Shown here: positions 25,193-34,376 of the stretch, piece after piece
How positions within the stretch are numbered: position 1 is the first letter of the stretch
Layout: each line of letters begins with the position of its first letter
Origin: Dethiobacter sp.
GTDB lineage: Bacteria; Bacillota; Dethiobacteria; DTU022; UBA8154
Assembly: GCA_020725665.1 (NCBI GenBank)
Contig: DYEO01000031.1
Coordinates: forward strand, 1-43,496
Direction of reading: 5' to 3'
DNA length: 43,496 bases
Position numbers and translations under genes: made by a program
Notes under the pieces: generated by a model
What the model was told of the DNA's origin: nothing
Seen by the model: the letters and a program-made list of their open reading frames with translations, nothing else
Database searches by the model: none

Positions 25193-27289
25193 ATGGCATA
25201 TAGCATTGGTATCGACGTTGGCGGCACCTTTACCGATTTTTTGCTGGCCGATGCATACGGGAATTTTACTGTCTACAAGGTTTCTACCACTCCGCACAAC
25301 CCCTCCGAGGGTGTATTTGATGGCCTGGCGGCCATGGCTGCGGATAAGGGGCTTTCTTTGGAACAATTCATTGGCCGCGTGGAAATCATCGTTCACGGTA
25401 CCACGGTGACGACCAATGCTGTCCTTACGGGAAGCGGAGCAAAAACAGCCCTCCTGACCACGGAAGGTTTCCGTGATGCGCTGCAAATGCGGCGGGGTAT
25501 ACGGGAGGAACAGTATAATAACCGCTATCTTGCCCCGCCGCCTCTCGTTCCCCGGGACCGATGCTGCCCTGTAAAAGAGAGGGTTACGGTCAGCGGGGAG
25601 GTCTTAACGGAACTGGAGGTAAAAAGCTTTAAGGAAAACCTGCAGTTCCTTAAAGAAGAGCAAGTGGAGGCCATCGCCGTCTGCTTTCTCCATGCCTATG
25701 CCAATGACGGCAACGAAAAGAAAGCAAAAACCCTCATCAGGAAGTATCTTCCCGGAGTCTACCTCACAATCTCCAGCGAGCTTCTACCCCAGGTCCGCTT
25801 TTATGACCGGCTGAGCACCACCGTATTAAACTCCTACGTAGGGCCGATCCTGCAGGACTATCTCGAAAATCTGGCCCGAAGACTCGATGATAGCGGCTTT
25901 CAGGGTGTTTTGTTAATTATGCAATCCAACGGGGGAGTTACTTCACCCCGGGATGCTTCCCGAAATGCGGCCTGCACGCTCCTCTCCGGCCCTTCAGCCG
26001 GACCTGTCGCCGGTATTGCCTACGCCGATACACATAAATTTCCCGACTGCATTACTATTGACATGGGAGGGACGAGTTTTGATGTGGCCCTCGTAAAAGA
26101 GCGCCGTCCCCTGGTCATTACCGACGGGTCCATCAACCGCTACCGCAGTTCCGTTCCTATGGTTGCTATTCACACCATCGGGGCGGGGGGGGGCAGCATC
26201 GGCTGGATCGATGATATGGGACTGTTACGCATGGGACCGCAGAGTGCGGGGGCGATACCGGGGCCGGCCTGCTACAGGCGGGGCGGCAACGAGCCTACCT
26301 GCACGGATGCCAACCTGCTGCTGGGTTACCTGAACAAGGATTATTTTCTGGGGGGGAAGATGCCCCTTGATTTCAAGGCGGCATGGGAGGCAATCGGAGA
26401 GAAACTGGCCCGTCCCCTGGGTATTGAAGAAATAGACGTGGCGGCAGGGATGTTTAGTATTATCAATGCAAATATGGCCGATGGTATCCGGGAGGTATCC
26501 GTGCGCAAAGGATTTGATCCAAGAGAATTTCCCCTCGTCGTGGCAGGTGGAGCCGGTCCCATTCATGCCGGCATGATTGCCCTGGAGCTGGAGATCCCTA
26601 CCATCCTGATCCCCCGTGAATCGTCCATTTTCTGCGCGGCGGGGATGCTTCTTTCGGATCTGCGCCACGATTATGTGCGCAGTCTGAACACGCTGCTCTC
26701 CCATCTGCCGGCTGGCGACCTGGCAGCTATACAGGAACTCTTTAAGGCAATGAAGGAAGAAGGGCACAGGCAGCTTCTGGCCGAGGGAATCAGGGCGGAA
26801 AATATAGAGCACACATTTTCCGGTGATATGCGTTATCTGGGCCAGTACCACGAGATTAACGTTTGCTTTACGGAAGAGGAAATTATGATAGGAGATATGG
26901 CGCAGGTCTGCCGCCGTTTCCACCATGATCATGACCGGCTGTACGGCTACTCCCTGGAAGGGGAAGGCGCCGCTGTGGAACTGGTGAACCTGCGGGTATC
27001 CAGCCTGGGAATTACGGATAAACCCCGCTTTCGTAACTGTTGCTTGGCCGGTGATGGTGGGGCCGCCCTAAGGGGCCGCCGCCCTGTTTACCTGCCTGAC
27101 CGCAAAGACTTCAGGGACGTGGATGTTTGGGACGGGGACCGGTTGCCGCAAGGGACAAAATTAAATGGCCCGGCAATTATTGAGCAGGTTAACACGACCA
27201 TATTTGTACCGCCCCAGTATGAACTGGAACTGGACGAATTCGGTAATTTTATCATGCAATTGGGGGGTGCCGCCTGTGCCCGGGGATGA
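25193..27289 (+). CDS. HyuA-type subunit (hydantoinase/oxoprolinase/ketone carboxylase family)
   Basis: A 698-residue ATP-dependent subunit of the hydantoinase A/acetone carboxylase beta superfamily. The actin-like ATPase phosphate loops are IGIDVGGTFTDFLLAD (residues 5-20) and IDMGGTSFDVAL (289-300), with IVHGTTVTTNAVLTG and HTIGAGGGSIGW. Characterised relatives are N-methylhydantoinase, 5-oxoprolinase, and acetone and acetophenone carboxylases, all of which spend ATP to activate a carbonyl. The subfamily cannot be chosen by eye. GGATGGAGG precedes the ATG at 25193, behind a promoter and palindromic operator. It overlaps hyuB and probably forms a complex with it. Confidence 0.88.
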   Translation: MAYSIGIDVGGTFTDFLLADAYGNFTVYKVSTTPHNPSEGVFDGLAAMAADKGLSLEQFIGRVEIIVHGTTVTTNAVLTGSGAKTALLTTEGFRDALQMRRGIREEQYNNRYLAPPPLVPRDRCCPVKERVTVSGEVLTELEVKSFKENLQFLKEEQVEAIAVCFLHAYANDGNEKKAKTLIRKYLPGVYLTISSELLPQVRFYDRLSTTVLNSYVGPILQDYLENLARRLDDSGFQGVLLIMQSNGGVTSPRDASRNAACTLLSGPSAGPVAGIAYADTHKFPDCITIDMGGTSFDVALVKERRPLVITDGSINRYRSSVPMVAIHTIGAGGGSIGWIDDMGLLRMGPQSAGAIPGPACYRRGGNEPTCTDANLLLGYLNKDYFLGGKMPLDFKAAWEAIGEKLARPLGIEEIDVAAGMFSIINANMADGIREVSVRKGFDPREFPLVVAGGAGPIHAGMIALELEIPTILIPRESSIFCAAGMLLSDLRHDYVRSLNTLLSHLPAGDLAAIQELFKAMKEEGHRQLLAEGIRAENIEHTFSGDMRYLGQYHEINVCFTEEEIMIGDMAQVCRRFHHDHDRLYGYSLEGEGAAVELVNLRVSSLGITDKPRFRNCCLAGDGGAALRGRRPVYLPDRKDFRDVDVWDGDRLPQGTKLNGPAIIEQVNTTIFVPPQYELELDEFGNFIMQLGGAACARG

Positions 27290-28952
27290 TATTGATCGTA
27301 TGCTCGTCTCTGTTTTGCAGAGCCGTTTTAAATCCATCACGGAGGAGATGGGCCTTACACTGCTGCGCACCACCCGATCGCCCATCCTCTGCGAGGCGCG
27401 GGATTTTGTTACCGGCCTCTACGACCACCGGGGCAGGATGCTCGAGCAGACGGAGTACATACCCATCCTCGCCTTTGCCCTGCAACCGGTATGCCGGTAT
27501 ATCATCGAGTATTTTGGCGATGAAATTTACCCGGGTGATGTGATCATGCACAACGATGTTTTTACAGGGGGAAACCAGAATGCCGATGTAGCCGTTTTCA
27601 AACCTGTCTTTCACGGCGACGAACTGATCGCCTGGGCGGCCTGTAAGGGGCACCAGGCCGATATCGGCGGCGCGGTGGCGGGAGGCTACAACCCCGAGGC
27701 GCGGGAAGTCTGGCAGGAAGCCTTGCGCATTCCCCCCGTTAAGATCTACGAGCGGGGCAGGCTGCGCCGCGATGTTTGGGATTTGATCTTTGCCAATATT
27801 CGTTTTCCTATCGTGGAAGAAGATATCCGTGCCCATATTGGCGGCTGTGTTGTTGGTGAACGGGGTATGAAACAGTTGGCGGAGAAATACGGGGCTTCAG
27901 TCCTGCGGCGCCATATTGAATACCTCTTTGATTCCACCGAAGAGATGATGCGCCGGGAGATTCGCAAGATCCCCGACGGGATTTATCATGGCGAGAGCAT
28001 TATGTATTATGACGGGATCAGGGAGGGCTCGGAATTCAAGATCAAACTCAGCGTCACCGTAAAAAGAGACAGCATCCATTTTGATTACAGCGGCACCGAT
28101 CCCCAGACCCCCGGTTTTGCCAACGCACCCTACAGTTCCACTGTCTCCGCACTCGTGCTCACCTTCCTCATGCTCGTTGATCCCAATATTCCCCACAACG
28201 ACGGGCTGCTGCGTCCCATTTCCATCAGTATCCCGGAAGGGAGTTTTCTCAATGCCCGTTTTCCGGCGGCAACTACTTTCGGTAATACCATCGCCAACCC
28301 TCATTCTGACGCCATTTTTAAAGCCCTCTCCCAGGCCCTGCCGGAACGGGTGACAGCGGGGTGGAACCGTATGCTCGGCTGCTCCATCTCCGGTCATGAT
28401 CCCCGTCGCGGGCGTCACTGGACTGATATCCTCTTCATTGCCCTGAAAGGGGGTTCCGGCGCGACGGCGGGAGTTGACGGTTACGACCATATCGGCCTGA
28501 TTAACTGTGCCGGGGGCATCCTGGCCCAGGATTACGAGATGTTTGAAGTATATAATCCCCTTTTCCTCTTGCGCCATGAGTATGCCCGGGACTCGGCAGG
28601 GCCGGGAGAGTACCGGGGCGGACTGGGTGTGGAGACGGAATTCATTATTGAAGGAGAGGATACCACCTGCGTAACTTTTGGGGACGGTGTGGACGAGGGT
28701 GCTTTCGGCCTCTTCGGGGGGCAAAGCGGTGCCTTGAACCGCCTGGTCCTGACTTACCCCGACGGCCGGCAGTATATCCCCCGCAGCAAGGAGATCGTGC
28801 GTAGCATCCCCCGCGGCACCCATTATTACCAGCTCGCCGGTGGGGGCGGGGGTTACGGTGATCCGGCCAGGCGGCAGCGCCGGAAAGTTTTGCAGGAGCT
28901 CAAGGAGGGCCTTATCTCTCCAGAACAGGCCCGGGATGTTTATAAGTTATAG
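27276..28952 (+). CDS. HyuB-type subunit (hydantoinase B family)
   Basis: The 558-residue partner of the preceding gene, from the hydantoinase B/acetone carboxylase alpha family. Marks include SITEEMGLTLLRTTRSPILC near the N-terminus, EYIPILAFAL, PGDVIMHNDVFTGG, FDYSGTDPQTPGFANAPYSS and NDGLLRPISISIPEGSFLN. The GTG at 27276 has GGGGGG upstream and overlaps hyuA by 14 bases; a GTG at 27267 is also in frame. The open frame reaching back to 27165 lies within hyuA. No separate small third subunit, as in acetone carboxylase (gamma), is seen, which favours the hydantoinase/acetophenone-carboxylase branch. The end runs into a short hairpin repeat. Confidence 0.87.
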   Translation: MPGDDIDRMLVSVLQSRFKSITEEMGLTLLRTTRSPILCEARDFVTGLYDHRGRMLEQTEYIPILAFALQPVCRYIIEYFGDEIYPGDVIMHNDVFTGGNQNADVAVFKPVFHGDELIAWAACKGHQADIGGAVAGGYNPEAREVWQEALRIPPVKIYERGRLRRDVWDLIFANIRFPIVEEDIRAHIGGCVVGERGMKQLAEKYGASVLRRHIEYLFDSTEEMMRREIRKIPDGIYHGESIMYYDGIREGSEFKIKLSVTVKRDSIHFDYSGTDPQTPGFANAPYSSTVSALVLTFLMLVDPNIPHNDGLLRPISISIPEGSFLNARFPAATTFGNTIANPHSDAIFKALSQALPERVTAGWNRMLGCSISGHDPRRGRHWTDILFIALKGGSGATAGVDGYDHIGLINCAGGILAQDYEMFEVYNPLFLLRHEYARDSAGPGEYRGGLGVETEFIIEGEDTTCVTFGDGVDEGAFGLFGGQSGALNRLVLTYPDGRQYIPRSKEIVRSIPRGTHYYQLAGGGGGYGDPARRQRRKVLQELKEGLISPEQARDVYKL

Positions 28953-28981
28953 GGAAGCAGGGGGACGGTTCTTTTGCTTCC
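28953..28981. repeat. Hairpin repeat with GGGGGACGGTTC core
   Basis: GGAAGCA (28953-28959) pairs with TGCTTCC (28975-28981) around a 15-base loop containing GGGGGACGGTTCTTT. It starts on the base after the hyuB stop. Similar GGGGACGGTTC elements are known between genes in many bacterial genomes; no transposase is nearby. Confidence 0.5.
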
Positions 28982-29037
28982 TTCCGGCTCACTGGCTCTC
29001 TGAGTTCCGACATCCGAATTGAGAGGAGCGATAAGCA

Positions 29038-30408
29038 TTGCCGCACCATGACAGTAGTGAACGGCCTTACGAAGATGAAGGGCTGGCGGCGCTCTCCCGG
29101 GAACAACTCCGGGAGATCCAGCTCACCAGGTTAAAGAAACAGGTCAGGTATAACTACGAGAACTCCATCTTTTACAGGCGCAAGTTCGACGCTGCCGGTT
29201 TGGAACCGGGTGATATCAACACGTGGGATGATTTTACAAAAATTCCTTTCATGGACAAGAACGAGCATCGTGCCGCCCAGGATGAGTCCCTGGATCGCTT
29301 CGGCCATCCGTACGGTATTCTTGCCTGCGCACCCCGGGAGAAGATCGTGCGTCTCAGCGCCACCTCCGGAACCACGGGGGTGCCAACCCTGTACACGTTG
29401 ACGAAAAACGATATCAGGGTACTCAATAAACTCCATGCCCGCAAGTACCGGCGCATCGGATTGCAGCCGGGGGATGTGGTCATAGTCGCCTTTGCCCTGA
29501 GCATGTTTGCAGGGGGAGTGCCCTGTGTGGACGCGCTCTGGGATTACGGCCTTTGTGTGGCCCCGGTAGGTGCGGAGGCGCGTACCAGGCGGCTGCTAGA
29601 GTTCGCCGCCCTGACAAAGCCGACAGTCCTTTTCTGCACCCCCTCCTTGGCCGAACATTTGGCAGAACAATGCGAACAAACCCTGGGCAAACCCGCCCGT
29701 GAGCTGGGGATCAGATACCTGCTATGCGCCGGAGAGCCAGGTGCGGGCATACCGGAATTCAAGCGTAGGGTTGAGGAGATGTACGGAGCGCGCATGTACG
29801 ACATGCTCGGTTCGGTACAGACCCTGCACGCCATCTCCTGCGGCAGCGCCGAATACAGGGGCATGCACTTCCTCTCAGAAGATTATTGCATCCTTGAGCT
29901 GTTGGACCCGGAAACAGGGCAGAAGCTGGATTTCGCCGACGGGGTCACGGGGGAGTACGTCTTCACTTACCTCGACTGGGAGGGGACGCCTTTCCTGCGC
30001 TACCGCATGGGTGATATTATGCAGGTTTTTACCGAACCATGTCCGTGCGGCTGGCCGGAGATGCGCCTCAAGCTGCTGGGGCGTACCGATGATATGCTCA
30101 TAGTCAAGGGGATTAACATCTACCCGTCAGCGATCAAGAATATCCTGGAGCGTTTTGCTCCCCGCGTGACCGGCGCCTTTCGCATTGTTCTCGATCGCCC
30201 CGGGCACCAGATCACACCGCCGTTGCGTTTGAAGGTGGAACACGGCGAGGGGCTGGAGGAACATCAACTGGCGGAGTTGAAAAAAGAGATCGAACAGTAC
30301 ATGAGCGAAACAGCCCGGGTGCGCCCCGAAATTACCTTTATTCCACCCTTTACCCTGGATCGGAGCGAGCACAAGACCCGTTATATCGAAATAGAAACTA
30401 ATAATTAA
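29038..30408 (+). CDS. Phenylacetate-CoA-ligase-like AMP-forming ligase
   Basis: A 456-residue adenylate-forming enzyme of the PaaK family, which activates carboxylates as acyl-adenylates and then CoA thioesters. Marks: the P-loop VRLSATSGTTGVPTLYTL, DMLGSVQTLH (in place of the usual YGLTE-type block), FTYLDWEGTPFLRYRMGD, and the family-specific GRTDDMLIVKGINIYPSAI in the C-terminal subdomain. A cysteine pair CPCGWPE is seen, as in other PaaK proteins. The substrate is not known; a TTG at 29038 with GAGAGGAG upstream is the start. Its place after hyuAB suggests it activates the acid made by that complex, as benzoylacetate-CoA ligase follows acetophenone carboxylase, but this is analogy only. 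Confidence 0.87.
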   Translation: MPHHDSSERPYEDEGLAALSREQLREIQLTRLKKQVRYNYENSIFYRRKFDAAGLEPGDINTWDDFTKIPFMDKNEHRAAQDESLDRFGHPYGILACAPREKIVRLSATSGTTGVPTLYTLTKNDIRVLNKLHARKYRRIGLQPGDVVIVAFALSMFAGGVPCVDALWDYGLCVAPVGAEARTRRLLEFAALTKPTVLFCTPSLAEHLAEQCEQTLGKPARELGIRYLLCAGEPGAGIPEFKRRVEEMYGARMYDMLGSVQTLHAISCGSAEYRGMHFLSEDYCILELLDPETGQKLDFADGVTGEYVFTYLDWEGTPFLRYRMGDIMQVFTEPCPCGWPEMRLKLLGRTDDMLIVKGINIYPSAIKNILERFAPRVTGAFRIVLDRPGHQITPPLRLKVEHGEGLEEHQLAELKKEIEQYMSETARVRPEITFIPPFTLDRSEHKTRYIEIETNN

Positions 30409-30485
30409 ATATAGTATTATTTTTCGCCGGATACTGCAGGGGCAGCTCTTAAGGGGTCTCTGCAGCTTCAGATTTCGGAAATTTC

Positions 30486-30547
30486 ATTGTAGTATATTTT
30501 TTCGTAAAATATAAAACAACTTTTTTAATTTGCTTACAATTTATAAT
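30486..30547 (+). promoter_or_regulatory. Possible promoter/operator region before the dehydrogenase gene
   Basis: ATTGTAG (30486-30492) and TTACAAT (30534-30540) flank a very AT-rich stretch, and TATAAT (30542-30547) follows immediately. No good -35 box is seen 17 bases upstream of the TATAAT. The half-sites match those before hyuA, so the two transcripts may share a regulator. Confidence 0.35.
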
Positions 30548-30567
30548 GGCAGGAATGAGGCTGTAAG

Positions 30568-31860
30568 GTGAGAGAAAAAGTTGATACATCTGTAGATTTC
30601 TGTGGTATTACGTTAAAACACCCTCTTGGGGTAGCTCCCCATGCCATCTTTGCTCCACCGGGGATGAACCCGCGACGGGTTGCAGATTTGCTGTTGCGCT
30701 ATGCTGATGCTGGTGCTGCCTATATTTACACTCCTGTTATCCGGTCTGAGGAAAAACACCCTTTTGATTTGATACCTACAGGTAATTTCCAGTTAAATGG
30801 TTCTGCCGGCAGTGGGAAAGCAATTTATGCTATAGCTGATAAAAACCGTATCCAGTGTCGCAGGGAAAACGGTATAAAATTGATTACCATACTCAAGAAA
30901 GAAATGCCTAAGGGATTACCATTGATAGCGAACATCACCGTCCCCAGTTCTGATCCTGAACAATGGGTTGAGCATGCCTGTACTATTGCGGAAGCTGGGG
31001 CAGATTTTATCGAACTCAATCCATCCTGCCCCTTGAATCTCCCCGTTGAAAAAGAAACATTTGTTCCTGAGGATAAGCATGTGCTTATACCTTATGCCTT
31101 GGGAGATAGCCCCGCGGAATTTTCTGCTGTTATCCGTGCGGTATGTTCTGCTGTGACAGTACCAGTGGGAATAAAAATGGCGGCGGAATTGGGCTTTCCT
31201 CGCCTGGTAAATGCTCACAGCCTTTTTTATCACAGCGGTGCCCGGTTTGTTACTGGGATTAATGCTCCTATAGCTATTGCTCCTCCCGATATTAATAGAG
31301 AAGGGCGAGGCAGTTATCCCGGTTTGGATGTCAACCCGTTCGCTGCCGTTATTGGTCCCTGGATTCGCTATCTCTGTTACCGCAATACTGCAGCAGTAGC
31401 CGCCTACCTGCCTGAAATGGCTATTGGGGCAGCTGGTGGAATTGTGGAGAAAGAACACGTGATAGAGGTAATAATGCTGGGTGCGAAACTGGTGGAGCTT
31501 TCCTCAGGAATTATGCTCAGGGGTATACCTTTTCTTCAGCAGTGTATCCGTTTCCTGAAAGAGTTTATGCTCAGCAGGGGTTATGAAAGCATGGAAGATT
31601 TAAGGGCGATGGGTTTGCCGTATATTGTTCCTTCTACACAAGTAGACTGGTTGGTTGGAAAAATGGTAGCAGAACCTGATCAAGAACATTGTAATGGTTG
31701 TGGCCTTTGTGCCCGTAACCTTTGTTTTGCCATTTCCATGCGGGGGAAAATGCCTTTTGTTAAGACAAAAGATTGTGGCGCTTGTGGTTTGTGCGTGGCC
31801 ATCTGCCCAAAAATGGCAATGAAACTTGTTCCCTTATCAGACGGGGTACAAGCGGATTAA
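30568..31860 (+). CDS. Dihydropyrimidine dehydrogenase-like flavoprotein with a fused two-cluster ferredoxin domain
   Basis: A 430-residue protein. The FMN TIM-barrel of the dihydroorotate/dihydropyrimidine dehydrogenase family covers about residues 1-340: SVDFCGITLKHPLGVAPHA, ADFIELNPSCPLNLPV (NPSCP at 151-155, Cys154 where relatives have their active or substrate loop), VPVGIKMAAELGFP and IGAAGGIVEKEHVIEVIMLG. The C-terminus has two cluster motifs: Cys375, 378, 381, 386 (CxxCxxCx4C, atypical) and Cys403, 406, 409, 413 followed by Pro (typical). No PreT/NADPH subunit is adjacent, so electrons probably come from or go to a free ferredoxin. The GTG start follows ATGAGG. The exact substrate (pyrimidine, or another unsaturated cyclic compound) is unknown. 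Its base composition is lower in GC than hyuAB. Confidence 0.82.
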   Translation: MREKVDTSVDFCGITLKHPLGVAPHAIFAPPGMNPRRVADLLLRYADAGAAYIYTPVIRSEEKHPFDLIPTGNFQLNGSAGSGKAIYAIADKNRIQCRRENGIKLITILKKEMPKGLPLIANITVPSSDPEQWVEHACTIAEAGADFIELNPSCPLNLPVEKETFVPEDKHVLIPYALGDSPAEFSAVIRAVCSAVTVPVGIKMAAELGFPRLVNAHSLFYHSGARFVTGINAPIAIAPPDINREGRGSYPGLDVNPFAAVIGPWIRYLCYRNTAAVAAYLPEMAIGAAGGIVEKEHVIEVIMLGAKLVELSSGIMLRGIPFLQQCIRFLKEFMLSRGYESMEDLRAMGLPYIVPSTQVDWLVGKMVAEPDQEHCNGCGLCARNLCFAISMRGKMPFVKTKDCGACGLCVAICPKMAMKLVPLSDGVQAD

Positions 31861-31932
31861 CACTGAAAACTTTTCCGCTGGACTTGAGTGTTGTTAAGTA
31901 TTGCATTGGGTAAAAGGAGGAAACAGTAATAA

Positions 31933-34359
31933 GTGAAGTGGGAAAATCACCTTTTCCAGGAAAACTTATCACGAGAAAATAAACAGTTGCAAGCACTTTA
32001 TACAGTAGCTACTGCGGTGGGGAAATCTTTGCAATTGGGTGAAGTTTTGGAGGCTGCTCTGGAAAAAGTGCTGGAGATTACCACCATGGAGGCCGGGGGC
32101 ATTCTCATTGTTAACGATGAGAAACAGGAACTGATTCCTACGATCCACAAAAATTTTCCGGCAGAACTGGTCAGAGACCTGACAAACCGCAAATTGGGTA
32201 ATGGCCTTTGTGGGCGTATTGCTGTATCTGGTAAACCTCTCATCTCACCCTGTATAGAGGGAGATGAACGGGTGCACAGCGAGGCCGCGAAGCGGGAAAA
32301 GTACAAATCATATGCGGGGTTCCCCCTTATTGCAAAGAACAAGGTAGTTGGTGTGATGGAAATTGTTGATCATGAATACAGGCATTTTAATGAACAGGAC
32401 ATTGAACTCCTGGCCTCCATCGGACACACGATTGGTGTTGCAATCGAAAACGCTAAGCTATACGAACGTAGTAACCGGCAGAGCGAGCATTTAAGCAGGG
32501 CCCTATCACTGCTGGAACACAACTCTTCCCTCTTTAACGCTTTTGCCTCAAGCTTTTCTGCTTTGACTGAAACTATTATTAACGGAGCCATAACGCTCTT
32601 GAAAGCTCCCGTAATCCTTCTAGCTCTCAGCGAGCCGCAAGGAGAAAAAATCTATTGGTATCCCTGGAATAATTGCCCTGTTCAACCAGAAATTTTATCC
32701 CCGCTGGAGAATCTGCTAAAGAAAAGCTTAAAAGAGGAGAATACTCTGTTAATGGATGCTTCGTTATCACCGGATTTTCCCCCTTCCTTGATAAAGTACG
32801 ATATTACATCCCTAATAATTATCCCCTTATTCCCGGAAAAAAGGGGTGGTTATGGTGGCCTTTTTGGGTTGGGTCACACCAGGTTATCATTTATGCACGA
32901 AGATCTTCTTTTACTCCGCACGTTTGCCAACCAGGCAACCGTCGCCCTGGAAAATTGGTGGCTATACAAGCGGGAAGCAACAATGGTTAACGAGTTGCAA
33001 AATCTTAACCAACTAATCGAGAATCAGAATAAAGCTCTGGAACGTCTTGTCGGTATTCATAACCAACTGACCCAACTCGTTCTCGAAGAAGGTGGTTTCA
33101 AGGCAATGGCTGACAGCCTGGCCTGTTTGCTGGACAGCACGGTGGTTGTGCAGGATCGGTTTTGGAATATAATGGCCTGTTCTTGCTGTTCTGGCAACCA
33201 CGAAACCGGTGCAGGTGATTTTCTCCTGAATACTGAAAAAGTAAAACTTCTCCGGGAGAGCGGGGAGATGGGGAAGGAATCTTTTCTAACGGGCAAGCGG
33301 ATCTCACACTTTCCTGCTTTACCCTCCTGTGGTTTAACCGAAGCGTTGGCTGTGGTTCCTGTTGCCGGCGGTTCCAAAGTTATTGGATACATCACTGCAG
33401 TGAAAAGGGGCAGAGAATTTAAAAAGACTGATAGCATGGCCCTGGAACAGGCGGCCACAGCCCTCGCCCTGGAGTTTATGAAACAGCGCATTGCCTTTGA
33501 AACTGAATTCCGCCTCAAAGGTGATTTTGTAGACGACCTTTTTGCCGGTAATTACGGGGAGGACGAACTGAAAAAACGAGCCCATCATTTGGGCTACGAT
33601 CTCGGTGCTTTTAAACGGGTGGTGTTGATCAGTTGCAGTGCGCAACAAAAGGATGAACATGAAAAAGCCGTTATCTCTTTATCCAGCGAAACGGTACTAC
33701 GGGAAATCCGCAACCTCATCCATGACCGATTCCCCGGAAGTATAGTTGCGGCAAAAAGCGACCGTATCAACATACTCCTCTCTGTTAAAGATTACATACC
33801 TGCTCATGAGCTTAAAGAACAGATTAAAAATTTTTCTTTTGCCCTGTTTTCTTCGGTTGGCCATTATCTTTCACACGATGATCTTAATGCCGGTGTGGGA
33901 AAAAACGCTTCTAGTATAAGGGAATTGCGGGAATCGTACGAGGAAGCGTTACAATGCCTTCAGGTGATGAAAATTTTTGGGACCGGGGGACAGGTCGTTT
34001 TCCTGGATGACCTGGGATTGTTTAGCCTTTTTTTACCCCTTCATGATAAAAAAAAGTTAATTTCCTTCGCCGTCAGATATATTGAACCGATTTTTGCCTA
34101 CGACGAGGAACACGGTATGAATCTTTTGCCCACGCTACGCTCTTTTCTCGAACATAACTGTAACTACCAGGAAACAGTGTCTGCACTCTTTATTCACGCT
34201 AACACCCTGCGCTATCGCCTGAAGCGTATCCAGGAACTGACCGGGATCGATCTTAACAAAATAGAAGATAGAGTAAATGCCTACATGGCTCTACAGATTG
34301 TGCAGTTACTCAAAGTGCTGAAGCCGGATGCGAACTGGCAGGAAATATGCCGGGCATAA
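31933..34359 (+). CDS. GAF-GAF-PucR/CdaR-type transcriptional regulator
   Basis: An 808-residue regulator. Residues about 15-180 form a GAF domain (ILIVNDEKQELIP, GLCGRIAVSGKPLI, YAGFPLIAKNKVVGVMEIVD). About 190-345 is a second, more diverged GAF (LIIIPLFPEKRGGYGGLFGL). About 360-540 is a PucR-like sensing region with a cysteine cluster MACSCCSG. About 555-690 resembles the CdaR GGDEF-like domain. The C-terminus (about 740-800) is the PucR helix-turn-helix: LLPTLRSFLEHNCNYQETVS and IHANTLRYRLKRIQELTGI. Such proteins activate catabolic operons on binding a pathway ligand. AAAGGAGG at 31913-31920 precedes the GTG by 12 bases, slightly long. It lies mid-cluster and likely controls it through the TTACAAT sites, which is inference. 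Confidence 0.88.
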   Translation: MKWENHLFQENLSRENKQLQALYTVATAVGKSLQLGEVLEAALEKVLEITTMEAGGILIVNDEKQELIPTIHKNFPAELVRDLTNRKLGNGLCGRIAVSGKPLISPCIEGDERVHSEAAKREKYKSYAGFPLIAKNKVVGVMEIVDHEYRHFNEQDIELLASIGHTIGVAIENAKLYERSNRQSEHLSRALSLLEHNSSLFNAFASSFSALTETIINGAITLLKAPVILLALSEPQGEKIYWYPWNNCPVQPEILSPLENLLKKSLKEENTLLMDASLSPDFPPSLIKYDITSLIIIPLFPEKRGGYGGLFGLGHTRLSFMHEDLLLLRTFANQATVALENWWLYKREATMVNELQNLNQLIENQNKALERLVGIHNQLTQLVLEEGGFKAMADSLACLLDSTVVVQDRFWNIMACSCCSGNHETGAGDFLLNTEKVKLLRESGEMGKESFLTGKRISHFPALPSCGLTEALAVVPVAGGSKVIGYITAVKRGREFKKTDSMALEQAATALALEFMKQRIAFETEFRLKGDFVDDLFAGNYGEDELKKRAHHLGYDLGAFKRVVLISCSAQQKDEHEKAVISLSSETVLREIRNLIHDRFPGSIVAAKSDRINILLSVKDYIPAHELKEQIKNFSFALFSSVGHYLSHDDLNAGVGKNASSIRELRESYEEALQCLQVMKIFGTGGQVVFLDDLGLFSLFLPLHDKKKLISFAVRYIEPIFAYDEEHGMNLLPTLRSFLEHNCNYQETVSALFIHANTLRYRLKRIQELTGIDLNKIEDRVNAYMALQIVQLLKVLKPDANWQEICRA

Positions 34360-34376
34360 AATAATTTGGAAAGGAG

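Noticed and set aside
27897..28823. Minus-strand open frame opposite hyuB
   Set aside because: It is a shadow of a conserved HyuB sequence with no domain or start signal.
33960..34000. GGGGGACAGGTCG in the regulator gene as another copy of the hemB-hemL repeat
   Set aside because: Only a short core is shared, the arms are missing and it lies within a conserved reading frame.
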